Positions 16,221 to 24,037 of a DNA stretch of 64,000 bases are shown in pieces. The stretch spans positions 124,001 through 188,000 of the forward strand of contig NZ_JABAIH010000007.1 of assembly GCF_012641395.1 (NCBI RefSeq), read 5' to 3'. The notes under the pieces were generated by a model. That model was not told the origin of the DNA, searched no databases, and saw only the letters and a list, made by a program, of their open reading frames with translations. This stretch comes from Rhizobium sp. P32RR-XVIII. GTDB lineage: Bacteria; Pseudomonadota; Alphaproteobacteria; Rhizobiales; Rhizobiaceae. The translations under genes were made by a program, and so were the position numbers. Each line of letters opens with the position of its first letter. Position 1 is the stretch's first letter.

Positions 16221-16245
16221 GGAACAAAAAAGACAGATGCGTGTT
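16221..16245 (+). promoter_or_regulatory. RpoE2/EcfG-type promoter of the DUF3309 gene
   Basis: GGAAC (16221-16225), an 18-base spacer and TT (16244-16245) match the rhizobial general-stress consensus. The predicted start of transcription lies about 35 bp before the ATG of the small membrane protein gene. Confidence 0.6.
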
Positions 16246-16285
16246 TATTGTCCATTCGTCACGGCGAATTGGAGGAATTCAAAAC

Positions 16286-16441
16286 ATGCTCGGAACAATA
16301 CTTCTTATTATTCTTATTCTGCTCCTGCTTGGTGCCCTGCCGAATTGGGGTTATAGCCGTGGCTGGGGCTATGGACCTTCCGGCGGTTTGGGGCTAGTTC
16401 TCATTATCGTTCTTATCCTTGTTTTAATGGGCCGAATTTAG
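16286..16441 (+). CDS. DUF3309 small membrane protein
   Basis: This 51-residue protein has two hydrophobic segments, LLIILILLLLGALP near the start and LGLVLIIVLILVLM near the end. They flank the hydrophilic hinge NWGYSRGWGYGPSGG, the hallmark of DUF3309. GGAGGA nine bases before ATG 16286 gives a strong start; longer upstream reading is not supported. It is predicted to sit in the inner membrane. A general-stress-type promoter precedes it, and a glycine-zipper lipoprotein gene follows 26 bp later, probably in the same transcript. Its function is unknown. Confidence 0.85.
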   Translation: MLGTILLIILILLLLGALPNWGYSRGWGYGPSGGLGLVLIIVLILVLMGRI

Positions 16442-16467
16442 CGGCTTGTAACCTACGGAGAAAAGAC

Positions 16468-16734
16468 ATGATGAAGAGAATTGCCATCGTAGCCGCTATG
16501 GTAGGCGCACTTGCGGCCTGCACCCCGACTGAACAAGGAACGGCAATTGGTGCCGGCACTGGGGCGATCATCGGTGGCGCTGTGAGCAACAGCTGGGGCG
16601 GCGCTGCAGTCGGCGCTGTTGCCGGTGGTCTTGCTGGGGCGCTGATCGGCCAGTCCGTGGAACACCGCGGCTACTGCGTCTATCGCGACCGGTATGGCCG
16701 CCGCTACGAAGCACGTTGCCCACGCCGTTACTGA
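16468..16734 (+). CDS. glycine-zipper lipoprotein
   Basis: This 88-residue envelope protein has a short signal peptide ending in the lipobox LAAC (Cys about 18). Glycine-zipper repeats follow (GAGTGAIIGGAVSN, then GGAAVGAVAGGLAGALIG), which typically form membrane-associated helices. The tail is basic and tyrosine-rich (RDRYGRRYEARC), with a Cys pair. CGGAGAAAAG precedes the double ATG. It lies just after the DUF3309 gene and is followed by a strong terminator, so the two form a small unit. It may have a structural or stress role in the outer membrane; this is inference from similar proteins. Confidence 0.85.
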   Translation: MMKRIAIVAAMVGALAACTPTEQGTAIGAGTGAIIGGAVSNSWGGAAVGAVAGGLAGALIGQSVEHRGYCVYRDRYGRRYEARCPRRY

Positions 16735-16757
16735 GAACTGCCATTAGAAGGGTTCAG

Positions 16758-16784
16758 ACGGGCGCTTCGGCGCCCGTTTTTGTT
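16758..16784 (+). terminator. terminator after the glycine-zipper lipoprotein gene
   Basis: ACGGGCGC-TTCG-GCGCCCGT is a perfect 8-bp stem with a stable tetraloop, followed by TTTTTG, 24 bp past the stop. Confidence 0.92.
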
Positions 16785-16911
16785 TATGCTCGCCGTCAAC
16801 AATATGTTGACGATCGGTCATGAAAGGCAAATCTACCGCGCCTCGGGCGTAAGGCGCATATTCCTTGTCAACATCACGGCAATAAGCCTGTGTAAGAAAG
16901 GAACGGATCTC

Positions 16912-17055
16912 ATGGCTCAGATCATTTTGAATTCCGCTCTCGCCATCCTTGTCGCGGCAGCATTTCTCACGACAACCGCAGCCGCCCTGCGCGGCGACGA
17001 TCGGGCGGCGCAGAAAGTTCCGGTCAAGGCAAGGAACGAGCGCCACCGTAGGTGA
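16912..17055 (+). CDS. small hypothetical protein with N-terminal hydrophobic segment
   Basis: This 47-residue product starts at ATG 16912 after AAGGAA. The N-terminal half is hydrophobic (IILNSALAILVAAAFLTTTA), which could be a signal peptide or a single membrane anchor. The rest is basic and polar (DDRAAQKVPVKARNERHRR). I do not recognise a family. It lies between a terminator and the convergent phbB gene, and has no operon partners. Codon use looks coding, but the small size keeps confidence moderate. Confidence 0.5.
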   Translation: MAQIILNSALAILVAAAFLTTTAAALRGDDRAAQKVPVKARNERHRR

Positions 17056-17076
17056 CGCAAGCTTCATCGCGCAGAC

Positions 17077-17802
17077 TTAGACGAAGAACTGGCCGCCATT
17101 CGCCGTAATCGTCGATCCGGTGATGAAGCCGGCATCGTCCGACACCAGGAAGGTAACGCAGCGGGCGATTTCTTCCGGGTCGCCAAGGCGGCCGACAGGG
17201 ATCTGAGGAATGATCTTTTCGTTGAGTACCTTCTCGGGAACGGCAAGAACCATTTCCGTACCGATATATCCCGGGCAGACGGCGTTGACTGTAATGTTCT
17301 TCGCCGCCCCTTCCTGCGCAAGGGCCTTCGTAAAGCCGAGATCGCCTGCCTTGGCGGCTGAGTAGTTCACCTGCCCCATCTGGCCCTTCTGGCCGTTGAT
17401 GGACGAGATGTTGACGATCCGCCCGAAGCTGCGGTCGCGCATTCCGCCCCAGACCTGGTGCGTCATGTTGAACAGGCCTGTGAGGTTCGTATTGATAACG
17501 TCGTGCCACTGCTGCGGCGTCATCTTGTGGAACATTGCGTCGCGGGTGATGCCGGCATTGTTGACCAACACTTCGACTGGACCGAGTTCGTCCGCTACTT
17601 TGTCGATGCCCTTACCGCAAGCGTCGTAATCCGAAACATCCCACTTGAAGACCGGAATGCCGGTCACCTCGTGGAAGGCCTTCGCCTTTTCGTCATTGCC
17701 GGCATAGTTGGCAGCGACCCTGTATCCCACGTTCCTGAGCGCCATCGAAATGGCGGCGCCGATTCCACGGGTGCCGCCGGTGACCAGAGCCACTCTGCTC
17801 AT
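17077..17802 (-). CDS. phbB: acetoacetyl-CoA reductase
   Basis: This is the second enzyme of polyhydroxybutyrate synthesis, reducing acetoacetyl-CoA to (R)-3-hydroxybutyryl-CoA with NADPH. It is a 241-residue short-chain dehydrogenase. It has the nucleotide-binding motif TGGTRGIGAAI near the start, NNAGITRD, the catalytic Ser in ISSINGQKGQ, and the catalytic Tyr/Lys in NYSAAKAGDLG. These match PhaB proteins closely. It lies 68 bp after phbA on the same strand, so phbA-phbB form one operon divergent from phaR. Confidence 0.95.
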   Translation of the reverse strand: MSRVALVTGGTRGIGAAISMALRNVGYRVAANYAGNDEKAKAFHEVTGIPVFKWDVSDYDACGKGIDKVADELGPVEVLVNNAGITRDAMFHKMTPQQWHDVINTNLTGLFNMTHQVWGGMRDRSFGRIVNISSINGQKGQMGQVNYSAAKAGDLGFTKALAQEGAAKNITVNAVCPGYIGTEMVLAVPEKVLNEKIIPQIPVGRLGDPEEIARCVTFLVSDDAGFITGSTITANGGQFFV

Positions 17803-17870
17803 ATTTCGCTCCCCTCGTTCTAGTTCCGCCTTTGCTCAGGCGCTGGTGAATCGTTGGTTCCAAGGCCTAT

Positions 17871-19052
17871 TCAGAGCGCCTCGAAGCACATGGCGACGCC
17901 CATGCCGCCGCCGATGCAAAGAGTGGCAAGCCCCTTCTTTGCGCCACGCCGTTTCATTTCAAAGAGCAAGGTGTTGAGGACCCGTGCCCCGGATGCACCG
18001 ATCGGATGGCCGATCGCAATTGCTCCTCCATTGACATTGACGATTGCGGGATCCCAGCCAAGATCCTTGTTCACTGCGCAGGCTTGAGCCGCAAAGGCTT
18101 CGTTTGCCTCGACCAGATCGAGGTCTCCGACCGACCAGCCGGCTTTTTCTAGTGCCTTGCGCGACGCAGGGATCGGGCCAGTACCCATGACCTGGGGATC
18201 GACGCCGGCAGTTGCCCAGGAAACGATGCGTGCAAGCGGCTGAACCCCGCGCCTGCCGGCTTCTGCTTCCGTCATCAGCACGGCAGCTGCCGCACCATCG
18301 TTGATCCCCGAGGCATTCCCGGCCGTTACCGTGCCGTCCTTGTCGAAGGCCGGCCGAAGCTTCCCCATGGTATCGAGCGTTGCTCCGTGACGGATATATT
18401 CGTCGGCATCCACCGTCACATCGCCCTTGCGCGTCTGGATGACGAAGGGAACGATCTCGTCCTTGAAGCGGCCTGCCTTCTGGGCAGCTTCGGCTTTATT
18501 CTGCGAGGACACCGCGAACTCATCCTGATCGGCGCGGGAAAGCTGCCACTGACGAGCGACATTTTCGGCCGTGATGCCCATGTGGTAGCCATAGAAAGCA
18601 TCCATCAAGCCGTCTTTGATCATGGTGTCGACCATTTTCATGTCGCCCATCTTGGTGCCACCGCGCAGGTGCGCGGCATGCGGTGCCATCGACATGGACT
18701 CCTGGCCGCCAGCCACGATGATCTTTGCATCCCCCATGGCGATCTGTTGCATGCCGAGCGCCACGGCGCGCAGCCCCGAGCCGCAAAGCTGGTTCACGCC
18801 CCAGGCCGTCGCCTCCTTGGGAACCCCTGCCTTCATGGCGGCCTGGCGAGCCGGATTTTGTCCTTCTCCCGCTTGAAGCACTTGGCCGAGGATGACCTCG
18901 TCGACTTCCGCCGCATCAACGCCCGCGCGCTCAAGTGCGCCCTTGATGGCGGTTGCTCCAAGCTCGTGCGCCGGGACAGTGGCGAATGCACCATTGAAAG
19001 AGCCGACCGCTGTGCGGGCTGCGCTGGCGATGACGATCGATGAATTGCTCAT
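17871..19052 (-). CDS. phbA: acetyl-CoA acetyltransferase (beta-ketothiolase)
   Basis: This enzyme condenses two acetyl-CoA to acetoacetyl-CoA, the first step of PHB synthesis. The 393-residue protein has the acyl-accepting Cys in NQLCGSGLRAVALG (about residue 89), the catalytic His in AIGHPIGASGAR and the second Cys in GLATLCIGGGMGVAM. GAGGAGG five bases before ATG 19052 decides the start; the longer frame is not supported. It is divergent from phaR across a 239-bp region with a 22-bp dyad, which is the likely regulatory site. Confidence 0.95.
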   Translation of the reverse strand: MSNSSIVIASAARTAVGSFNGAFATVPAHELGATAIKGALERAGVDAAEVDEVILGQVLQAGEGQNPARQAAMKAGVPKEATAWGVNQLCGSGLRAVALGMQQIAMGDAKIIVAGGQESMSMAPHAAHLRGGTKMGDMKMVDTMIKDGLMDAFYGYHMGITAENVARQWQLSRADQDEFAVSSQNKAEAAQKAGRFKDEIVPFVIQTRKGDVTVDADEYIRHGATLDTMGKLRPAFDKDGTVTAGNASGINDGAAAAVLMTEAEAGRRGVQPLARIVSWATAGVDPQVMGTGPIPASRKALEKAGWSVGDLDLVEANEAFAAQACAVNKDLGWDPAIVNVNGGAIAIGHPIGASGARVLNTLLFEMKRRGAKKGLATLCIGGGMGVAMCFEAL

Positions 19053-19140
19053 GGGGGCCTCCTCGTTTCCTTCATCATTTATAAGTTGAAACTGGCAAAG
19101 CTTTGGCCCCGAGTCAAACGGCAACACGATGACAACGCAA

Positions 19141-19162
19141 TTTTCGTGAGCGCTTACGAAAA
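19141..19162. promoter_or_regulatory. 22-bp dyad between phbA and phaR
   Basis: TTTTCGTGAGC followed directly by GCTTACGAAAA is a palindrome with one mismatched pair. Around it are many TGC/GCA steps (19134-19205). PhaR repressors are known to bind TGC/GCA-rich sites, so the region is a candidate PhaR operator, although the dyad itself could serve another regulator. Confidence 0.45.
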
Positions 19163-19291
19163 TGCAATTTTATGCCTTTAGGCAAAGGAGTTGCCGCATC
19201 GCACAAAGAGATTGTCACCGGGCTTCTTTTGCGTCTACAGTCTGTAGCGGAGGAGTATCCATAACAATCAGACGGGGATCAGGAGACTGAT

Positions 19292-19864
19292 ATGGCCAAG
19301 AACGAGGGTCAGATAATTATCAAGAAATACGCCAACCGCCGCCTCTACAACACGGGCACCAGCACCTACGTGACGCTGGAAGATTTGGCGGAGATGGTAA
19401 AAAGGGGGGAGGACTTTACGGTACAGGATGCAAAGACCGGTGACGACATCACGCATTCGGTCTTGACCCAGATCATCTTCGAGCAGGAATCGAAGACGGG
19501 GAACACCTTGCTGCCTATTTCCTTCCTGCGTCAGCTCATCACCTATTATGGCGATCAAATGCAAATGGTGGTTCCGACCTTCCTGGAACATTCCATGCGC
19601 GCCTTCACCGAACAGCAGTCTCAGATGCGCGAGCAAGTGACCCGTGCCTTTGGCGAAACGCCGCTCGGCAAGAACCTGCAGCTGCCGATGCAGATGGTCG
19701 AAGAGCAGGTCCGCCGCAACACCGAGATGTTCCAACAGGCCATGCAAATGTTCTCTCCGTTTATGACGCCCCCTGCAAAGGAGACGAAAAAGACAGAGTC
19801 GAAGGACATCGACGAGCTGAAGGAACAGCTGCGGGCGCTGCAGAACAAGCTCGATAGTCTTTAA
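19292..19864 (+). CDS. phaR: polyhydroxyalkanoate synthesis regulator PhaR
   Basis: PhaR (AniA) senses PHB and represses phasin and carbon-flux genes. The N-terminal DNA-binding domain is unmistakable: IIIKKYANRRLYNTGTSTYV, then LEDLAEMVKRGEDF and VQDAKTGDDITHSVLTQII. A helical middle and a C-terminal coiled-coil-like segment (DIDELKEQLRALQNKL) complete the 190 residues. It is divergent from phbAB, consistent with control of carbon storage. AGGAGACTGAT before the ATG is the RBS. Confidence 0.95.
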   Translation: MAKNEGQIIIKKYANRRLYNTGTSTYVTLEDLAEMVKRGEDFTVQDAKTGDDITHSVLTQIIFEQESKTGNTLLPISFLRQLITYYGDQMQMVVPTFLEHSMRAFTEQQSQMREQVTRAFGETPLGKNLQLPMQMVEEQVRRNTEMFQQAMQMFSPFMTPPAKETKKTESKDIDELKEQLRALQNKLDSL

Positions 19865-19867
19865 GGC

Positions 19868-20275
19868 TCAGAGCCCGATCGACACATCGCGCCCGGCACT
19901 GCGGATCGAAACGGCAAATCCGCCGATCACGTCTATCAGCGCAACCGTCATCAGGATGAAGAACACCTGCGTTGCCGCGTCCTGCACGAGCAGGAACTCG
20001 ACCAGGAAGGCGATGAAAACGAGCATCGACAACATGTGGTTGACTAGGCTGCCGGATCCGTGGCGGGTAGCCCGCAAGAGTTCGAAAAACAGAACCACCA
20101 GAGCCACGACGATGAAGAGATCGCCAAGCGACATGCTCCAGATCGCACCGGAAATCATCGAAAGAACGATGACGTCCTGCTGAAGCGCGGGAATACCACC
20201 GCTGCCCATCAAGCCGAGCATCGCCATATTGTAGAGAATAAACGGAATTACCATCAGCGGCACTGCAGCGATCAT
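19868..20275 (-). CDS. hypothetical four-helix membrane protein
   Basis: This 135-residue protein is almost entirely hydrophobic. About four membrane segments can be seen: VPLMVIPFILYNMAMLG, the LGDLFIVVALVVLFFELL stretch, HMLSMLVFIAFLVEFLLV, and VFFILMTVALIDVIGGFAVS. Conserved short polar turns lie between them. I do not recognise a named family. It is convergent with phaR, three bases apart, and lies downstream of rpmF but beyond the rpmF terminator, so it probably has its own promoter. Confidence 0.75.
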   Translation of the reverse strand: MIAAVPLMVIPFILYNMAMLGLMGSGGIPALQQDVIVLSMISGAIWSMSLGDLFIVVALVVLFFELLRATRHGSGSLVNHMLSMLVFIAFLVEFLLVQDAATQVFFILMTVALIDVIGGFAVSIRSAGRDVSIGL

Positions 20276-20362
20276 CTTGTCATTCCCCCTCTTTGACTGG
20301 GGAATACTGCAGCAGATCTCGACGCAACTTCAAGTCGTCGAAATAGATAAATGCTCAAAAGC

Positions 20363-20390
20363 AAAAGGCCGGCGTTGAAGCCGGCCTTTT
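20363..20390 (-). terminator. rpmF terminator
   Basis: AAAAGGCCGGC and GCCGGCCTTTT form an 11-bp stem around a 6-base loop, 29 bp after the rpmF stop. It is symmetric, with T runs on both strands. Confidence 0.88.
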
Positions 20391-20418
20391 AAATCCTCAC
20401 GGACCAGAACCTGAAAGC

Positions 20419-20604
20419 TTATGCGCTTTCCTTCGGCGTCAGAACCTGACGGCCGCGATACATACCGGTCTTCAGATCGATATGATGCGGACGGCGCAGT
20501 TCGCCGGAGTTCTTGTCTTCAACATAGGTCGGAGCCTTGAGTGCGTCTGCAGAACGGCGCATACCGCGCTTGGACGGGCTCGTTTTTCTCTTCGGTACAG
20601 CCAT
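20419..20604 (-). CDS. rpmF: 50S ribosomal protein L32
   Basis: This is a structural protein of the large ribosomal subunit. The 61-residue sequence starts [20 protein letters not shown] and continues into [20 protein letters not shown]. It lacks the zinc-binding cysteines found in some L32 forms, which is normal for alphaproteobacteria. It stands alone with its own terminator. The adjacent gene for peptidoglycan transglycosylase MtgA and the GST lie upstream on the same strand. Confidence 0.97.
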
Positions 20605-20759
20605 TTTACATACTCCAATTCACAGGCAACACATTCCCGGCCAAGCTGGCGGCCGAAACGGACGTATCGCGATTTCGGAAATTTCGCGCGCTTATACATG
20701 CCTTGAAGTTGGTTGACCAGTCCCCAAACGCATTTTTTGCGATTCTGGCGAATGACGGC

Positions 20760-21407
20760 TCAGGCCTCGTCTTCAGGGACGATCCAGGGCTCCGCCCGGG
20801 CGGCAGCTTCCCACTTCAACCAGGCCGGATGCGCCTTCACCGCCGCGATGTAACTCAGCGTGTCACTGGCGGTCACGAGATCATAGACATCGAAGCGGTT
20901 GACGACCGGGGCAAACATCGCATCGACGGCCGAGAAGGCACCGAAGAGGAAGGGACCGCCGGAGGCGGCGCGCATTTCCCGCCAGATCGTTTCGATGCGC
21001 GCAACGTCGTCCATCACGCCATCGGGAAGCGCGATCTTGGCTCTCTCGCGCCGGATGTTCATCGGGCAAGCACCTCTGAGCGCCCGGAAGCTGGAGAGCA
21101 TCTCCATCGAGACCGAGCGCGCCGCGGCGCGTTGGGCTCGATCGTTGGGCCAAAGCCCCGCTTCCGGATAGAGCTCGGACACATACTCGATGATGGAAAG
21201 AGATTCCCAGACCTGCAGATTGCCGTGACGCAGAACCGGGACCCTGCCCGTCGGCGAGATTTCCCTGAAGCGCGGATTGCCTGCGGGGAAATCAAAGGGG
21301 ATCAGAATTTCCTCGAAGGGAATTCCGGCCGCTTCCATCGCAATCCATGGCCGGAACGACCATGAGGAATAATTTTTGTTGCCAATGTAGAGAGTAAGCT
21401 TGTCCAT
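20760..21407 (-). CDS. glutathione S-transferase family protein
   Basis: This cytosolic 215-residue enzyme has the thioredoxin-like N-terminal domain (TLYIGNKNYSSWSFRPWIAM), with the candidate catalytic Ser in NYSSWS. The cis-proline region GRVPVLRHGNLQVWESLSII, including the ES pair that contacts glutathione, follows. The C-terminal half is all-helical. The substrate is not evident. It is co-directional with rpmF and mtgA but well separated from both. Confidence 0.88.
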   Translation of the reverse strand: MDKLTLYIGNKNYSSWSFRPWIAMEAAGIPFEEILIPFDFPAGNPRFREISPTGRVPVLRHGNLQVWESLSIIEYVSELYPEAGLWPNDRAQRAAARSVSMEMLSSFRALRGACPMNIRRERAKIALPDGVMDDVARIETIWREMRAASGGPFLFGAFSAVDAMFAPVVNRFDVYDLVTASDTLSYIAAVKAHPAWLKWEAAARAEPWIVPEDEA

Positions 21408-21480
21408 GGGCCATCCGCGCTTTGAATTCGAAGCGAACTTACCGGCGGCCTAGGGCGGCGACCAATGAATAATTCATGCC

Positions 21481-22191
21481 CTAGTCATAAATGCATCTGA
21501 TGTAATCGCCGGACCCTTGGGCCCGGCGCTCGATGACGGCAGCAAGCCTCCGAAGGCCACGGCCGGGTTTTCCGGCATTGCGATCGATCGGGTTCGGAAG
21601 CGAAACGGCCAGAAGGGCAGCCTGGCGCCGCGACAGCTTGGAAGCGGGTACCTTGAAGTGGTAACGCGCCGCCGCCTCGATGCCGTAAACGCCCGGTCCC
21701 CACTCGGCGATGTTAAGATAGATCTCCATCAGCCGGCGCTTCGTCCAGACGAGATCCGAAGCCACCGCCAGCGGCAGTTCGAGCGCCTTGCGCACAAAGG
21801 AGCGGCTGTTCCACAAAAACAGGTTCTTGGCCGTCTGCATGGGAATTGTGCTGCCGCCGCGAGTGCTTTCGCCATTGAGCGTATCTTCGACCAGCATGCG
21901 CATTTCCCCCCAGTCCACACCGTCGTGGAAGCAGTATTGCCCATCCTCGGACATCATCACCGACTGGACGAGAACCGGCGAGATGTCATCGATAGAGATC
22001 CATTGCCGGTCGTAACCCCGCAAAAGCAAGAGATCACGCAACATCAGGGTCGAGACGGGGTGAATGAAAGGGATGAGATACACGAAGATCAGGACGTAAG
22101 GCAGGATCAGAAGTCCGGCGATCGCAAGGACGATGCGCATCATGATCGATCGGCTCTGAAGCCAAGCGAACAAACGGCGATGAGCCGGCAT
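21481..22191 (-). CDS. mtgA: monofunctional biosynthetic peptidoglycan transglycosylase
   Basis: This enzyme polymerises lipid II into glycan strands at the inner membrane. One N-terminal anchor (IVLAIAGLLILPYVLIFVYLI) precedes a GT51 domain. Its signature motifs are SEDGQYCFHDGVDWG with the catalytic Glu, RGGSTIPMQTAKNLFLW, and LMEIYLNIAEWGPGVYGIEA. I choose ATG 22191 (MPAHRR), which has a purine-rich RBS. An in-frame start at 22260 is also possible and would give 259 residues. It is divergent from the prenyl diphosphate synthase gene. Confidence 0.9.
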   Translation of the reverse strand: MPAHRRLFAWLQSRSIMMRIVLAIAGLLILPYVLIFVYLIPFIHPVSTLMLRDLLLLRGYDRQWISIDDISPVLVQSVMMSEDGQYCFHDGVDWGEMRMLVEDTLNGESTRGGSTIPMQTAKNLFLWNSRSFVRKALELPLAVASDLVWTKRRLMEIYLNIAEWGPGVYGIEAAARYHFKVPASKLSRRQAALLAVSLPNPIDRNAGKPGRGLRRLAAVIERRAQGSGDYIRCIYD

Positions 22192-22360
22192 CGCAATGCT
22201 GTCCTCTCTTTCCGGCGTAATATCCAATCTGCGAGCCCGACCTGTTCCCTGCGTTCTCATACCGTTTGCCGGGCTTGAAGGCCAGAGCGCAACCGAAAAC
22301 TTGCCTCAGTCATCTACAATTCCATTGCAACCGCGCTGCTGCTCGTGCCAAAGAGCGCGC

Positions 22361-23275
22361 ATGGACGCGAGCCCCGAAGCCTTCGAAACACGCTTGAAAA
22401 CCAACGCCCGGGAAATCGAGGCGGTGCTGGATAGGCTGCTTTCGGATCGCATGCTCAACGATGAAATCGACCGCCCCGAGAATCTGAGGGCGGCGATGCA
22501 TTATGCGGTGCTGAACGGTGGCAAACGACTGCGTCCGCTCCTCGTCGTGGAGAGCGCGCTTCTCCTCGGCGGAGACAAGGAGGCAGCCTTGAGAGTAGCT
22601 GCGGCGCTCGAATGCGTTCATTGCTACTCGCTCGTCCATGACGATCTGCCCGCCATGGACGACGACGATCTGCGCCGCGGCAAACCAACGGTTCACATCG
22701 CCTTCGACGAAGCCACCGCAATCCTCGCAGGCGACAGCCTTTTGACCTATGCCTTCGACATCATCGCCGCTGACGAGACAAAACTTCCCGATCAAAGCAA
22801 GGTGGCTCTGACCCTCGCGCTCGCGCGCGCCGCGGGCTTGGGTGGGATGGCCGGCGGCCAGGCACTGGATCTCGCGGCCGAGAAGAACGCGCCCGGCGAG
22901 CCGGGTATCGTTACATTGCAGGCGATGAAGACCGGAGCCTTGATCCGCTTTGCCTGTGAGGCAGGTGCGATCGTCGCAGGCGCGCCGAGCGATGACCGCA
23001 AGCGTCTGCGCGCCTTCGGCGAGAAGATCGGGCTCGCCTTCCAGCTCGCAGACGACATTCTCGATCTCACCTCGGATGCCGCCACAATGGGCAAGGCGAC
23101 GGGCAAGGATGCCGGACGTGGCAAGGGCACGCTAGTTGGCCTCCATGGCATCGATTGGGCGGAAGCCAGGCTTGCTGAGCATGTGCGCGAGGCCGAAGCA
23201 CTGCTGTCTCCTTACGCCGAGCGCAGTACCATCCTGGCCGAAGCGGCTCGCTTCATCGCCGGACGCAAGAGCTGA
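22361..23275 (+). CDS. ispA: polyprenyl (farnesyl-type) diphosphate synthase
   Basis: This enzyme condenses isopentenyl diphosphate onto allylic diphosphates to make farnesyl or geranylgeranyl diphosphate. The 304-residue protein has GGKRLRP near the start, the first Asp-rich motif DDLPAMDDDDLRRG, KTGALIRFACEAG, and the second Asp-rich motif LADDILDLTSD. I start at ATG 22361 (MDASPEAFE); the longer upstream frame overlaps the divergent mtgA promoter and has no family match. Chain length specificity is not certain. It pairs functionally with ispG nearby. Confidence 0.9.
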   Translation: MDASPEAFETRLKTNAREIEAVLDRLLSDRMLNDEIDRPENLRAAMHYAVLNGGKRLRPLLVVESALLLGGDKEAALRVAAALECVHCYSLVHDDLPAMDDDDLRRGKPTVHIAFDEATAILAGDSLLTYAFDIIAADETKLPDQSKVALTLALARAAGLGGMAGGQALDLAAEKNAPGEPGIVTLQAMKTGALIRFACEAGAIVAGAPSDDRKRLRAFGEKIGLAFQLADDILDLTSDAATMGKATGKDAGRGKGTLVGLHGIDWAEARLAEHVREAEALLSPYAERSTILAEAARFIAGRKS

Positions 23276-23393
23276 AAAAGCGTCACCGGGACAATATTTC
23301 CGCCGACATACGAGACGCAGTCTCTTGTCGATCGCCGGGAGCTCGGCCTAGAAAACGGGGCATACAGCCAACCGGCCGAACAAGAGACGCAAG

Positions 23394-24032
23394 ATGCGCG
23401 AAACCCTGTCCTACCTGCCGCAAATTCTCCCTGCCTACATCGCCTATATCATCGCCGTCATCAGCCCCGGCCCGGCAGTCATGGCGATAATATCCACCTC
23501 GATGACACAGGGCCGCAAAGCGGGCATGACGATCGCGCTTGGGATTTTCGGCGGCTCCTTCACCTGGGCCTGCGCTGCCGCCCTCGGGCTTGCGACGATC
23601 CTGCAGACCTATGCCATCGCTCTGGAAATCCTGAAGGTCTTCGGCGGGCTCTATCTGCTATACCTCGCCTACAAAGCCTTCAAGGCGATGCGCGCCGGCA
23701 AGGATATTCCACGGACAGCGGACGAAAGGAAGCTCTCGACCAAAGCCCTGTTGTTGCGTGGTTACGGCATCCACGTCACCAATCCCAAGGCGATCTTCGC
23801 CTGGCTTGCGATCATCGCGCTCGGCATGCCGCAAGGCGCTCCGGCTTCGGTTGCCGTGCTCATCATCGCCGTCTGCATGATTACCGGCTTTACGATCTTC
23901 ATGGGATATGCGGCGCTGTTTTCGACGCCGCATGCGCTGAAGGTCTATCGCGGGCTGCGCCGCTGGATCGAAGGCGCGATGTCTGCCTTCTACTGCTTTG
24001 CAGGATTGAAGCTGCTCACCAGCCGGATCTAA
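23394..24032 (+). CDS. LysE/RhtB-family amino-acid exporter
   Basis: This 212-residue inner-membrane protein has about six helices. It shows the family signature near the N-terminus (ISPGPAVMAIISTSMTQGRKAG) and GGLYLLYLAYKAFK in helix 3. Substrates of this family are usually amino acids such as threonine, lysine or homoserine lactone; this one cannot be assigned. It is convergent with ispG, with a gap of only five bases and no visible terminator. Confidence 0.88.
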   Translation: MRETLSYLPQILPAYIAYIIAVISPGPAVMAIISTSMTQGRKAGMTIALGIFGGSFTWACAAALGLATILQTYAIALEILKVFGGLYLLYLAYKAFKAMRAGKDIPRTADERKLSTKALLLRGYGIHVTNPKAIFAWLAIIALGMPQGAPASVAVLIIAVCMITGFTIFMGYAALFSTPHALKVYRGLRRWIEGAMSAFYCFAGLKLLTSRI

Positions 24033-24037
24033 TTGGC

